Shown here piece after piece: positions 8,702-17,676 of a stretch of DNA of 55,891 nt. Both the position numbers and the translations under genes were made by a program. Positions within the stretch are counted from its first letter, which is position 1. The number at the start of each line of letters is the position of its first letter. The stretch is from Enterobacterales bacterium (GTDB lineage: Bacteria; Pseudomonadota; Gammaproteobacteria; Enterobacterales; Enterobacteriaceae): contig JAATGH010000103.1 in the NCBI GenBank assembly GCA_015654745.1, forward strand, positions 1 through 55,891, read 5' to 3'. The notes beneath the pieces were generated by a model. It saw only the letters and a program-made list of their open reading frames with translations, made no database searches and was not told the origin of the DNA.

Positions 8702-9979
8702 ATGCGGCACATCCCTTCGGTAGTTATCGCCTCCACCGCCATGTTGTGGTTATCGTTCGCCGGGGCTCAGCCGGTTGATAACCCACCGCGCCAAATTAGC
8801 ATTATCGTCGACAGCACCACGCCGGCCGGTCAGGCTCCCCGGTTCGTCTCGCTTGAACAACAGGTCCTTCATGATTTACGTCAGGCGTTGCAGGGTAGCG
8901 CCGGCACCTTGACCCGCCCTCAGTTGGAGAAAGCGAAACAGGGCGCCCCGTTGGCGGATAAAACCTGGCTAACCCAAAGCGGGTATGATTTTGCCGTTAA
9001 ACAAAATCAGCAGGTGGGTATTGCCTTGTTGGCGGAATTTACCCATCTAGCGCCGGCAATCCTGACGCAAAATTTGGCCATCGTGACCCAGATCAACCGC
9101 GATGCCACCCAAGGGCAGCGGCAGCAGGCGCTGGCGGATGCGGAGGGGCAGAACTACCTGTTTTTCCTCGCAGACGCTTTAGGTCCGCGTCTGGGCACCG
9201 CTTTTCTGACAGCCTATGGCAAAGGTGAAATTGCCCAGGCCGCCGCGTTAATCAAAAGCTCTGAGATCAGTACCTCGGCCGCCAAGGATCACTTCAATTA
9301 TCCGCGCCCTTTTTTAGCGCCGGGAAATCTTATCCACCTGGTGCCCGACGACACTGTGGTCAAAGATGGACAACCTTATAGCGCGACGGCGGGGGCGTTC
9401 CCCAGTGGTCATACCAATACCGGCTATACTGATGCATTACTGCTGGCAGAGATGATCCCTGAACGTTTTGTACCTTTGGTGGACCGCGGCGCCCGTTATG
9501 GTTATTCCCGGATTGTACTGGGAGTGCATTATCCACTGGATATCATCGGCTCACGCATGGTTGCCGAACGTAACGTGGCGCATTTTCTAAATGACCCGCA
9601 ATATCGGGCTATCTTTGAGCAGGCGAAAAACCAGCTGCGCAGCGCGCTGGAAAAAGAGTGTGGCACCACGCTGGTTCAGTGCGCTAAAAAGGATATCCAG
9701 GCGGATCCCTACGAGGATAAAGCCATGGCCACCTTCTACCGCTATACCATGACCTATGGGCTGCCGGCGGAAAAGACCGCCGCCAAACCCGTAAGCCTCC
9801 CCCCGGGAGCGGAAGTGTTGCTCGAAGCGCCGCTACCGAATCTCTCGGCCGCCCGGCGCCGTGCGTTGCTGGTCAACACCGCCCTGGCAGACGGTTATCC
9901 GCTATCCGGTGGCCAGGGCGAACAGAACTTCTGGCAGCGTCTGAACCTGCATGACGCCGCCCTTGCCCACGCCCGATGA
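8702..9979 (+). CDS. Periplasmic PAP2-type acid phosphatase
   Basis: A 425-residue secreted phosphatase of the PAP2 / class A acid phosphatase superfamily. A signal peptide (MRHIPSVVIASTAMLWLSFA, cleavage near AGA-QP) is followed by a helical region and then the three-part vanadium-haloperoxidase/phosphatase signature: K-DHFNYP-RP, PSGH (in GAFPSGHTNTG) and SRIVLGVHYPLD with the catalytic His and Asp. It should release phosphate from organic phosphoesters in the periplasm. It is much longer than the 230-residue PhoN-type enzymes, with a C-terminal extension of about 110 residues after the catalytic core, including a conserved-looking cysteine pair. AAAGGA precedes the ATG at 8702; an upstream frame to 8651 is rejected. 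Confidence 0.88.
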   Translation: MRHIPSVVIASTAMLWLSFAGAQPVDNPPRQISIIVDSTTPAGQAPRFVSLEQQVLHDLRQALQGSAGTLTRPQLEKAKQGAPLADKTWLTQSGYDFAVKQNQQVGIALLAEFTHLAPAILTQNLAIVTQINRDATQGQRQQALADAEGQNYLFFLADALGPRLGTAFLTAYGKGEIAQAAALIKSSEISTSAAKDHFNYPRPFLAPGNLIHLVPDDTVVKDGQPYSATAGAFPSGHTNTGYTDALLLAEMIPERFVPLVDRGARYGYSRIVLGVHYPLDIIGSRMVAERNVAHFLNDPQYRAIFEQAKNQLRSALEKECGTTLVQCAKKDIQADPYEDKAMATFYRYTMTYGLPAEKTAAKPVSLPPGAEVLLEAPLPNLSAARRRALLVNTALADGYPLSGGQGEQNFWQRLNLHDAALAHAR

Positions 9980-10127
9980 GTTGATCATTCCACCCGTATT
10001 AGCGCGATAGTTCCCCCGCAACTTATCGCCCATACGCGCCGCCCAGGATCCGTTGCCAACGTCGAGGCAACGGGTCAACCCCTTTTCTGGTTAACCGCCT
10101 CAGTCCGATCGGTCCCGGATAGTGTTG

Positions 10128-10133
10128 TATAAT
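10128..10133 (+). promoter_or_regulatory. Candidate -10 box of the proP promoter
   Basis: A perfect TATAAT stands 114 bases ahead of the proP start in a 268-base gap. No good -35 box is visible at the right distance, which fits an activator-dependent promoter; in E. coli proP is activated by CRP and Fis. Only the -10 match is seen directly. Confidence 0.35.
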
Positions 10134-10247
10134 GACATATCCGGTACCTAGGTTCGATTTGCGTTCTCAAGAGGTTGACTTTCACCACCGGCATAATGGA
10201 GTGCGGTGTTTTATTGGTTGTTATTACGTTAGGCACAAAGGACAGAT

Positions 10248-11753
10248 ATGGCCATGTTAAGGAAAAGACGCGATAAACCCCTTCAAATTCATGATATTAC
10301 CATTATAGACGATGTAAAGCTGAAAAAAGCCATTACCGCCGCCGCGCTTGGCAACGCCATGGAATGGTTCGATTTTGGCGTTTACGGTTTCGTGGCTTTC
10401 GCGCTGGGAGAGGTTTTTTTCCCTGGTGCGGATCCCGGGGTGCAAATGATTGCCGCTTTGGCCACCTTTTCCGTCCCCTTCCTGGTCAGACCGCTGGGTG
10501 GGTTATTTTTTGGCCGCTTGGGCGACAAGCTCGGGCGTCAAAAAATCTTGGCGATTACTATCATCATTATGTCGGCCAGTACTTTTTGTATCGGATTGAT
10601 ACCTTCCTATAATAGCATTGGCATTTGGGCGCCCATTCTGTTGCTGATCGCCAAGCTGGCCCAAGGATTTTCGGTGGGAGGAGAATACTCGGGCGCCGCT
10701 GTTTTTGTCGCCGAGTACTCTCCGGACCGCAAACGCGGTTTTCTCGGCAGCTGGCTCGATTTCGGCTCGATTGCCGGTTTCGTTCTGGGCGCGGGTTTTG
10801 TGGTGTTTGTTTCAAGTATCGTGGGTGAGGCAAACTTTCTCGACTGGGGCTGGCGTATTCCCTTTTTCCTGGCCGCGCCGCTGGGCCTGATTGGGATCTA
10901 TTTGCGTCATGCCTTGGAAGAGACGCCGACCTTCCAGCGCCATATTGATCACATCGATCGGCAAGCCAAGTCGACTATTCAAACGCCTCCAAAGATCTCT
11001 TTTCGCGTCATCGCGTCCACACAATGGCGCAGCTTGTTAATGTGCGGCGGCCTGGTCATCGCTACCAACGTGACCTATTATATGTTGCTCACCTACATGC
11101 CTAGCTATTTGTCCCATAGTCTGCACTATTCCGAAAATCGCGGCGTGCTGATTATTATCGCCATCATGGTGGGGATGCTGTTTGTGCAACCGATAATCGG
11201 CATGCTAAGCGACCGCTTTGGGCGCAAACCTTTCGTCATCGGCGGTAGCGTCGGATTATTCCTGTTTGCCATACCCTGCTTTATCATGATCAACAGCGGT
11301 ATTATCGGCCTGATTTTTTTAGGCTTACTGATTATGGCGGCCATTCTCAATGCGTTTACCGGCGTGATGGCGTCTTCCTTACCCGCCATGTTTCCCACGC
11401 ACATTCGCTACAGCGCGTTGGCCATCACCTTTAATATTTCGATTCTGCTGGCCGGCCTAACGCCAACGCTTATCGCCTGGGTAGTGGAAAGCACCAATAA
11501 TCTCTACATGCCCGCCTATTACCTGATGATGATTTCCGTTATTGGTTTGTTTACCGGTCTCTTTATGAAGGAGACCGCTAACCTCCCCCTTAAGGGCGCG
11601 GCGCCCGCGGCCTCCGACCCGACTGAAGCTAAAGAGTTACTGCAGCAACAGTATGACAATATTGAACTACGCATAGAGTCCATCGACAATCAAATCAAGA
11701 CATTGATGGAAAAACGGGCTTCTTTGGTGGTCCAGCATCCTGAACTTAATTAA
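10248..11753 (+). CDS. proP: Proline/glycine betaine:H+ symporter ProP
   Basis: ProP is an MFS osmosensor and symporter that takes up proline, glycine betaine and other compatible solutes when osmolality rises. The 501-residue protein follows E. coli ProP closely: AITAAALGNAMEWFDFGVYG near the start, MFS motif GDKLGRQ between helices 2 and 3, GGEYSGAAVFVAEYSPDRKR, and a C-terminal cytoplasmic heptad-repeat tail (from about residue 462, LLQQQYDNIELRIESIDNQI) that forms the antiparallel coiled coil tuning the osmotic threshold. The tail is complete. Start ATG 10248 has AAAGGA five bases ahead; ATG 10254 is the alternative. It stands alone. Confidence 0.95.
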   Translation: MAMLRKRRDKPLQIHDITIIDDVKLKKAITAAALGNAMEWFDFGVYGFVAFALGEVFFPGADPGVQMIAALATFSVPFLVRPLGGLFFGRLGDKLGRQKILAITIIIMSASTFCIGLIPSYNSIGIWAPILLLIAKLAQGFSVGGEYSGAAVFVAEYSPDRKRGFLGSWLDFGSIAGFVLGAGFVVFVSSIVGEANFLDWGWRIPFFLAAPLGLIGIYLRHALEETPTFQRHIDHIDRQAKSTIQTPPKISFRVIASTQWRSLLMCGGLVIATNVTYYMLLTYMPSYLSHSLHYSENRGVLIIIAIMVGMLFVQPIIGMLSDRFGRKPFVIGGSVGLFLFAIPCFIMINSGIIGLIFLGLLIMAAILNAFTGVMASSLPAMFPTHIRYSALAITFNISILLAGLTPTLIAWVVESTNNLYMPAYYLMMISVIGLFTGLFMKETANLPLKGAAPAASDPTEAKELLQQQYDNIELRIESIDNQIKTLMEKRASLVVQHPELN

Positions 11754-11912
11754 GCTGCCGGCCTCCTGGTTTCTTAGCCATGCGCCGGCATGGTGTGGGA
11801 AACCGCCAGCTCCCGGTTCAGGCCAATAAGTCACTCTATGCTGAATGTTTTTGCCACGCTTCGCATCGTCCGGGTACACTGCTGATAATACGTCATTCCC
11901 CGGAGGAATATT

Positions 11913-12836
11913 GTGGATCGACTTGCCGCGATGGAGACATTTGTCTGTGTTCTGGAAACCGGCTCGTTTTCCGCCGCCGCGCGCCGGCTTAGCATCGGTC
12001 AACCGGCCGTTTCCAAGACGATTGCGCAGCTTGAGGAACGCCTGGGCGTCAGGCTGTTGATTCGCTCTACGCGCGGCCTCACGCCCACCGAGGCGGGCGA
12101 AGAGTATTACCTACGCGCCAAACGGGCCGTTGATGATATCAATGAGGCGGAAATAGCCGCGCGCGGCTCGGGCCGCGGATTGACCGGACGGCTGCGCCTG
12201 TGTGCCCCGGTGACCTTCGCCCGGATGCATATCTTGCCCCGATTGGGACCCTTTCTGGACGCACACCCCGATTTAAAGATCGATGTGGTTCTTGACGATC
12301 GCCACATTGATCTGGTGGCCGAAGGGATCGACGTAGCGCTGCGACTGGGCCCGTTAAGCGATTCCAGCCTGGTGGCCCGTAAGCTGAGTACGCGCCGCCT
12401 GGTCATCGTGGGTACACCGGCTTATTTTGCACGTTATGGCGAGCCCCAAACCCCTGAGGATCTTCTTGCGCATCAGGCGGTGGTGTATACCCAAAGCCGA
12501 GGCGGTGGTGCCCGTTGGGCCTTTAGCCGTGGAGAAGAGCAGCAGGTGATCACCGTCCAGGGCCGGATACAGGTATCCGCCGCCGAAGGCATCCGCACCG
12601 CGGTGCTTTCCGGACTCGGGCTGGCTATGGCCTCGCAATGGATGTTTGAACCCGAGGTGGCCAGAGGCGAAGCGGTGACGGTACTCAATCAGTGGCGGAT
12701 GCCGACCATGGATCTTTGGGCCATATTTCCCACTGGCCGCCTGGCCAGCGCTAAAGCCCGCGCGTTTGTCGACTATTTCACCCAGATATTCGACATGGAA
12801 TCGACCCAGGCCGCCACTCATTCCCCGCAGGAATAA
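11913..12836 (+). CDS. LysR-type transcriptional regulator
   Basis: A 307-residue DNA-binding regulator. The N-terminal winged helix (residues 1-60: MDRLAAMETFVCVLETGSFS, AAARRLSIGQPAVSKTIAQL) is typical of the large CrgA/DsdC-like LysR group, and residues 90-300 form the periplasmic-binding-like effector domain. It starts at a GTG with GGAGG seven bases ahead. It precedes an MFS transporter on the same strand with a 104-base gap, so it probably controls that exporter in response to an unknown compound. No operator is identified with confidence. Confidence 0.85.
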   Translation: MDRLAAMETFVCVLETGSFSAAARRLSIGQPAVSKTIAQLEERLGVRLLIRSTRGLTPTEAGEEYYLRAKRAVDDINEAEIAARGSGRGLTGRLRLCAPVTFARMHILPRLGPFLDAHPDLKIDVVLDDRHIDLVAEGIDVALRLGPLSDSSLVARKLSTRRLVIVGTPAYFARYGEPQTPEDLLAHQAVVYTQSRGGGARWAFSRGEEQQVITVQGRIQVSAAEGIRTAVLSGLGLAMASQWMFEPEVARGEAVTVLNQWRMPTMDLWAIFPTGRLASAKARAFVDYFTQIFDMESTQAATHSPQE

Positions 12837-12940
12837 AAGCTATGGCGCCGCGCGGTCTTCCGACCGCCCGGCCGCCGCCTTATGCTTAGCGTCATCGGCC
12901 GTCCGTTGTGGTGACGGCGTTTCATCTAGCGGGAAAAAAA

Positions 12941-14131
12941 ATGTCAAGTATAGCCAGCATACCTCATCCCCAAACCGGCATTATTAGCCCATCGCTGATT
13001 TTTTCCATGGCGGCGGCCTGCGGTATCGCCGTGTCGAATATTTATTACAATCAACCCATGCTGGTCGTGATCTCGGCCAGCTTTCCCGGCCAGTTTGGTC
13101 CCGCCCTGGTTCCGACGGTCACTCAGTTGGGCTATGCGGCCGGATTGTTGCTACTGGTTCCCTTGGGAGACCTGTTTGAGCGCCGCACGTTGATTGTGGC
13201 GCAGTTTATTATGCTGGCGTTGGCGTCGCTATTGGCGGCAGTAGCCCCCACCGGCTGGGCGCTGCTGGGCGCGTCATTGTTACTCGGTATCGGCGCCACG
13301 GCGGCACAGCAAATCGTGCCGGTGGCCGCATCCCTGGCCGCCCCGGCCAGGCGCGGCGCGGTGGTGGGTAGCGTCATGAGCGGGCTGCTGAGCGGAATTT
13401 TACTCAGCAGAACATTGGCCGGACTGGTCGCTGCCTATGCCGGCTGGCGCGCCATGTTTTTATTGGGTGTCCCCTTAGCGCTGCTGGGCGCGCTGATGAT
13501 GGCGCGGATGTTACCCAAAGCCACGGCGCCAAAGCAGACCACGCTCCGTTATCCGGCACTGATGGCCTCAATGGTGCGTTTGTGGCGCGAAGAACCCCGG
13601 CTGCGGCAGGCGACACTGACCCAAGCGGCATTGTTTGCCTCGTTTAGCGCTTTTTGGACCATCCTGGCCCTTTATTTGGCTCACTCCGTTTACCATTTGG
13701 GATCCGGCGTTGCCGGGTTGTTCGGCATCATCGGGGCCGTGGGCGTGTTTGCCGCGCCCGCCGCCGGCAGGCTTGCCGACCGTACTGGCGGCAGACCGGT
13801 GATCATTCTGGGCGTGGCGCTCACGCTAGCGGCCTGGCTGCTGTTTATCGGCTGGACGTCACTGATAGGCCTGACGCTAGGGGTTGTGCTGCTCGACCTA
13901 GGCGTGCAAAGCGCCCTTATTGCTAATCAGCAGGTGATTTTCGGTTTGCGTGAAGAAGCGAAAGGTCGGGTCAACACCCTGTTTATGGGCGGCATGTTCC
14001 TTGGTGGCACGCTGGGTTCAATGGGGGCGATGATGGCGTGGGAAAAAGGCGGCTGGCTTGGCGTAGGCTATTTTGCCATCGCATTGGCAATACTGGCGGG
14101 TATCAGCATGGCGATAAAACCTCGCGGCTAA
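12941..14131 (+). CDS. MFS transporter (YnfM/YgaY-like)
   Basis: A 396-residue protein with twelve hydrophobic segments. It shows the subgroup start SNIYYNQPMLVVIS, MFS motif A as GDLFERRTLI between helices 2 and 3, and GRLADRTGGRPVII between helices 8 and 9. Family members export sugars or drugs; the substrate is unknown. The ATG at 12941 (MSSIAS) is chosen because it follows GGGAAAAAAA and fits the family; the frame is open back to 12908. The preceding LysR gene on the same strand is the probable regulator. Confidence 0.85.
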   Translation: MSSIASIPHPQTGIISPSLIFSMAAACGIAVSNIYYNQPMLVVISASFPGQFGPALVPTVTQLGYAAGLLLLVPLGDLFERRTLIVAQFIMLALASLLAAVAPTGWALLGASLLLGIGATAAQQIVPVAASLAAPARRGAVVGSVMSGLLSGILLSRTLAGLVAAYAGWRAMFLLGVPLALLGALMMARMLPKATAPKQTTLRYPALMASMVRLWREEPRLRQATLTQAALFASFSAFWTILALYLAHSVYHLGSGVAGLFGIIGAVGVFAAPAAGRLADRTGGRPVIILGVALTLAAWLLFIGWTSLIGLTLGVVLLDLGVQSALIANQQVIFGLREEAKGRVNTLFMGGMFLGGTLGSMGAMMAWEKGGWLGVGYFAIALAILAGISMAIKPRG

Positions 14132-14144
14132 CGTACCAACGGTC

Positions 14145-14185
14145 GGCCCTCCCCTGTCAGTCGCCAACGCCGCAGGGGAGCGGCC
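14145..14185. terminator. Hairpin between convergent MFS and sbmC-like genes
   Basis: CTCCCCTG (14149-14156) pairs with CAGGGGAG (14173-14180), and flanking GGCC blocks extend the stem past a small bulge. It lies in a 70-base convergent gap. There is no T-tract, so it is a structural candidate only. Confidence 0.4.
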
Positions 14186-14201
14186 TACCGGGCGATATGG
14201 A

Positions 14202-14669
14202 TCAGTTGTTTTTCGCTATCGACTGATAAATCTCAATCTCATAGGTCCCGGAGCGACCGTCATCTAAATAGCGTTCAAAACACGCCCCTTCCACCGCGTG
14301 ATATTCACTTCCCGCCAGCTCCGTATAAAAATCTTCCCACGCCTGGGGGAAATTCTCCTTGCTTACCTTAGTGTGATATACGGCAAATAAACCACCTTGA
14401 ATCGTCTGTTTAGCCATCGTCACAGCACTGTCTTTAGGAAGCTCCATATCCGCCGGGAAGTCCACGGCAACGTCAGCCCTCAGCGCTTGAGGCGCCACCC
14501 GTGAGGGATCGTCCCAATATAGAGCCACCCAGTCCCTCGCCTCGACAACATGACGTTCCACCCAGAGGGAAAGTGCTTCGAAACCCAACGGAATCGACTC
14601 GGGATAAGGACCGGTTACCCGGAGACCCGCGATAGGTAGGGGCGCTTGGCTGACAAATTTTATGCTCAT
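14202..14669 (-). CDS. SbmC/GyrI-like protein
   Basis: A 155-residue cytoplasmic protein of the GyrI-like/SHS2 small-molecule-binding family, resembling E. coli SbmC (157 residues), which binds DNA gyrase and protects against microcin B17 and quinolones. Matching features are the N-terminal GLRVTGPYPESIPLGFEALS, WVALYWDDPSRVAPQALRAD, the FPADMELPKD turn, and the C-terminal ACFERYLDDG...YEIEIYQSI. Similarity is moderate, so it may be a GyrI-domain paralogue rather than true sbmC. It is transcribed away from the tandem-repeat array 237 bases upstream. Confidence 0.75.
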   Translation of the reverse strand: MSIKFVSQAPLPIAGLRVTGPYPESIPLGFEALSLWVERHVVEARDWVALYWDDPSRVAPQALRADVAVDFPADMELPKDSAVTMAKQTIQGGLFAVYHTKVSKENFPQAWEDFYTELAGSEYHAVEGACFERYLDDGRSGTYEIEIYQSIAKNN

Positions 14670-14905
14670 GGGATTTCCTTATTAACAGATTGTTATTAAA
14701 AGAATAATCAATTGTTTAGTCGCCTGGGGACAGATACTGCGAACCAGTAACTGTATATTTATACAGCTAAATAAAACAAAAAACAATCTGTTGAAATAGC
14801 CAATTTCGACCGGCAGCCCATTAACATCAACGTGCTCAACCCGATCCCTCGAGTTAGCCCGACGACCGCTACATCAGGTTGAGGCAACAATGCCAAGCAG
14901 GCTTG

Positions 14906-15089
14906 ACCAGCAATTGAACGCTGCCGTAACCAGCAATTGGACGCTATTGTAACCAGCAATTGGACGCCGTTGTAACCAGCAATTGGACGACGTTGTAACC
15001 AGCAGTTGGACGACATTGTAACCAGCAGTTGGACGCCGTTGTAACCAGCAATTAGACGCTGTTGTAACCAGCAATTAGACGCTATAATA
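14906..15089. repeat. Tandem array of eight 23-bp repeats
   Basis: Eight uninterrupted 23-bp units run from 14906 to 15089. Each starts ACCAGCARTTRGACG and most end in a variable CNNTTGTA. Units 2-7 are nearly identical; unit 1 has GCCGTA and unit 8 has ATAATA at the end. There are no spacers, so this is not CRISPR. The period of 23 is about 2.2 helical turns. Every unit holds a CAATTG or CAGTTG/AATTAG core. The array ends 55 bases before the DUF4143 ATPase start and its last two units appear to provide that gene's promoter. Confidence 0.95.
15062..15088 (+). promoter_or_regulatory. Promoter of the ATPase gene formed by repeat units 7 and 8
   Basis: The end of unit 7 gives TTGTAA (15062-15067, four of six matches to a -35 box) and the end of unit 8 has changed from the usual TTGTA to give a perfect TATAAT (15083-15088). 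The spacer is 15 bases, short of the ideal 17 but usable, especially with a protein bound to the array. The promoter position is an inference from the boxes. Confidence 0.45.
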
Positions 15090-15144
15090 ATCCGTAAATA
15101 AACGAAGGATCCACCTTATCAAGCTGACAAAACGCGGACTTGGC

Positions 15145-16389
15145 ATGACCGACTTATTGATACATCCACGCTTATTAGCGCCCCAGATTGTCGAAGCCTT
15201 AAAAGATACGCCCGCCGTTTGCCTGCTAGGACCGCGGCAGGTAGGTAAGACTACGCTTGTGAAAAGTCTTGATCCCACGAGGGGATATGTCAATTTCGAT
15301 GATTCAACGCTACTCAACGCGGCAAGGCTGGATCCATCCGGCTTTATCCAGGGGCTGCCCGAGCGCGTGATCTTGGACGAAGTGCAGAGGGTACCGGAAC
15401 TCATGCCCGCTCTTAAAGGCGCCATCGATGCCAATCGCCAGCCAGGTCGCTTTATTCTTACCGGTTCGGCCAATCTCCTCCTGCTACCGGGCATACAGGA
15501 ATCGCTGGCGGGTCGTATTGAAGTCATTTATCTGCAACCCCTGTCGGAGCAAGAAAAACAGCATGCCAATAAATCATTGCTGCAACGGCTTATCGACGGT
15601 GAAATAACGACAAAAATCCAGGATCAGCCAAGTCAGATCCGGAGCGTAGCGGAAGCCGTGGTCAGCGGCGGGTATCCGGAACCTAACACCCGCCCGCCGG
15701 ATCGGGCCCGACAATGGCATAGGCAATACCTCAATGCCATTATCCAACGTGACGTCAAAGATATTGCCAACATACGCGATGGTAATGAACTACGTCGCCT
15801 TATCGAGCTGTTCGCCCTTCGTACCGGCAATTTACTTAACCTCAGCGGCTTAGCAAAAGACCTGGGGATACAACGGGAGACCGTGGATAAATACCTGGCC
15901 ATACTTGAGCAATTATTTTTAGTGCGACGCTTACCGGCTTGGCATAAAAACCAAGCCAAACGGCTGGTGAAAGCAGCAAAAATCCATATTATCGATTCGG
16001 GTTTAGCCTGCGCGCTACGTAACCTGAAAATGGGAGACTGGCAAAATCAAAGCGACGCATTTGGCGGGATGCTGGAAAGCTTCGTAGTACAGCAATTGAT
16101 TTGTCAGTCAGGATGGGTTGATAACGAGCTGCGGTTTTCCCACTACCGTGACAAAGATCAAATAGAAGTTGATTTAGTGATTGAACAAAGCTGCAACATT
16201 TGGGGCGTGGAAGTTAAAAAAGCGGCCAGTATCCAGTCCAGAGACGGAACGGGACTGGCCCATTTGGCTGAACAGGCCGGCAGTGGTTGGCGGGGCGGCA
16301 TCATGCTCTATACCGGCAACAATATACTGCCGCTTAAAAATGTTCCAAACGGATTTGCGGTGCCAATGGACATGTTATGGCGCAATTAA
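15145..16389 (+). CDS. AAA+ ATPase with C-terminal DUF4143 (PD-(D/E)XK-like) domain
   Basis: A 414-residue cytoplasmic ATPase of the AAA_14/DUF4143 type, a widespread group of unknown function often treated as mobile or defence-associated. The AAA part has Walker A GPRQVGKT (residues 29-36), Walker B VILDE (75-79) and a sensor strand ILTGSAN (104-110). A winged-helix-like segment (about 215-262) follows, then the DUF4143 region with E311, D343 (QIEVDLVIE), and E356/K358 (WGVEVKKA), the pattern of a PD-(D/E)XK nuclease fold with its acidic residues intact. It stands alone, preceded by the eight 23-bp repeats. Full length, no frameshift. Nuclease activity is inferred from the motif only. Confidence 0.88.
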   Translation: MTDLLIHPRLLAPQIVEALKDTPAVCLLGPRQVGKTTLVKSLDPTRGYVNFDDSTLLNAARLDPSGFIQGLPERVILDEVQRVPELMPALKGAIDANRQPGRFILTGSANLLLLPGIQESLAGRIEVIYLQPLSEQEKQHANKSLLQRLIDGEITTKIQDQPSQIRSVAEAVVSGGYPEPNTRPPDRARQWHRQYLNAIIQRDVKDIANIRDGNELRRLIELFALRTGNLLNLSGLAKDLGIQRETVDKYLAILEQLFLVRRLPAWHKNQAKRLVKAAKIHIIDSGLACALRNLKMGDWQNQSDAFGGMLESFVVQQLICQSGWVDNELRFSHYRDKDQIEVDLVIEQSCNIWGVEVKKAASIQSRDGTGLAHLAEQAGSGWRGGIMLYTGNNILPLKNVPNGFAVPMDMLWRN

Positions 16390-16458
16390 GCGCCATTTAT
16401 CCCCCTCGCCGAAAATAGTCGGAAATATTGAGATAAGTCAGAATATCAGCCTGCACGG

Positions 16459-17676
16459 TCAGACAGGGTATGTTTGTCCGCGCGCGGCCGTCTCCAACGC
16501 CTGCGCGCAGGCCCAGGCCGAACTCCAGGCCCATTGGAAGTTATACCCGCCTAGCCAGCCGATCACATCCACCACCTCGCCGATAAAATAGAGGCCCGGC
16601 ACCCGCTGGCACTCCATGGTTTTGGACGATAGGTGACGGGTATCCACGCCGCCCTGTGTTACTTCGGCGGTGCGGTAGCCTTCGGTGCCGTTCGGCTGAA
16701 TTCGCCATTGCTGCAGGGCCAGTACCCACTCGACTTGCTGGCGCCGGGTCAGTTGCCTGAGAGTGGATTCTGGAATCGCCAGCAGGGTAAACCAAATCTC
16801 CACAAATCGACGGGGCAACAGTTTGGCCAGCGTATTCTTAAGACTTTGATTGGGATGATCCCGCAGCTCCCCCGCCAGAAAATCCGCTAAATCGATATCC
16901 GGCAGCAGGTTAATGGTCAGATATTCGCCGTTATGCCAGAAGCTGGAAATTTGCAAAATGGCCGGTCCGGACAAACCGCGATGGGTAAACAACAGATTTT
17001 CCCGGAAGGAAACACCGTTTTGCGCGCTGACCAACGCGGGCACGCCAATGCCGGACAGCACGCTGAGCTGATCAAGCAAAGGTTTATGCAAGGTCACCGG
17101 GACCAGTGCCGCGCGCGTGGGGATCACCGGCAAACCAAACTGCTCGGCAATTTTATAACCAAAGGGCGTGGCGCCAAGGCCTGGCATCGACAGCCCACCC
17201 GTGGCGATCACCAGCGCCGCGGTTTTGATCTCGCCGCCGGGCAGGGTCAGGATAAAATCGTCCCCCTGGCGCGCCACGGCACCGACGTCGCAACGCAAGC
17301 GCAGCGTGACCTGCCCCTGTTGGCATTCCTTAAGCAGCAAATCCACGACCTGCTGCGCGGAGTCGTCGCAAAACAGCTGTCCCAGGGTTTTTTCATGGTA
17401 GGCGATGCCGTGGCGCTGCATGAGGGCAATAAAATCCCATTGGGTATAGCGCGATAGCGCGGATTTACAAAAATGCGGATTTTGCGAGAGAAACGCCGCG
17501 GGCTCGACGTGGAGATTGGTGAAATTGCAACGGCCGCCGACTGACATTAAAATCTTGCGCCCTGGTTTTTTACCATTATCCAGCAGCAATACCCTGAGCC
17601 CCAGCTGTCCGGCTTGGGCCGCGCAAAACATGCCGGCGGCACCGGCGCCGATCACTACCACATCAAACTGTTCCAA
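16459..17676 (-). CDS. yhiN: YhiN/HI0933-family FAD-dependent oxidoreductase
   Basis: A 405-residue flavoprotein of the HI0933/BaiN family; the physiological substrate is unknown. It has the FAD-binding start VVVIGAGAAGMFCAAQAG, the family block GKKPGRKILMSVGGRCNFTN, ATGGLSMPGLGATPFGYKIA and the C-terminal GLYFIGEVVDVIGWLGGYNF. It matches E. coli YhiN throughout. The start is taken as TTG at 17676, because AGAGAGG lies just upstream and the protein then begins right before the FAD fold as in E. coli; the open frame continues to 17814 without support. Divergent from pitA, as in E. coli. Confidence 0.92.
   Translation of the reverse strand: MEQFDVVVIGAGAAGMFCAAQAGQLGLRVLLLDNGKKPGRKILMSVGGRCNFTNLHVEPAAFLSQNPHFCKSALSRYTQWDFIALMQRHGIAYHEKTLGQLFCDDSAQQVVDLLLKECQQGQVTLRLRCDVGAVARQGDDFILTLPGGEIKTAALVIATGGLSMPGLGATPFGYKIAEQFGLPVIPTRAALVPVTLHKPLLDQLSVLSGIGVPALVSAQNGVSFRENLLFTHRGLSGPAILQISSFWHNGEYLTINLLPDIDLADFLAGELRDHPNQSLKNTLAKLLPRRFVEIWFTLLAIPESTLRQLTRRQQVEWVLALQQWRIQPNGTEGYRTAEVTQGGVDTRHLSSKTMECQRVPGLYFIGEVVDVIGWLGGYNFQWAWSSAWACAQALETAARGQTYPV

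Noticed and set aside
14759-15074. Two minus-strand frames encoding repetitive peptides with recurring NCWLQRRPIAGYN-like units
   Set aside because: They are produced by the 23-bp tandem repeat, whose period keeps frames open; no start signal or recognisable domain.
14906-15089. CRISPR array
   Set aside because: The repeats are directly abutting with no spacers, and no cas genes are present.
16933-17457. 174-codon plus-strand frame
   Set aside because: Antisense to yhiN; shadow frame with low-complexity Gln/Arg-rich product.
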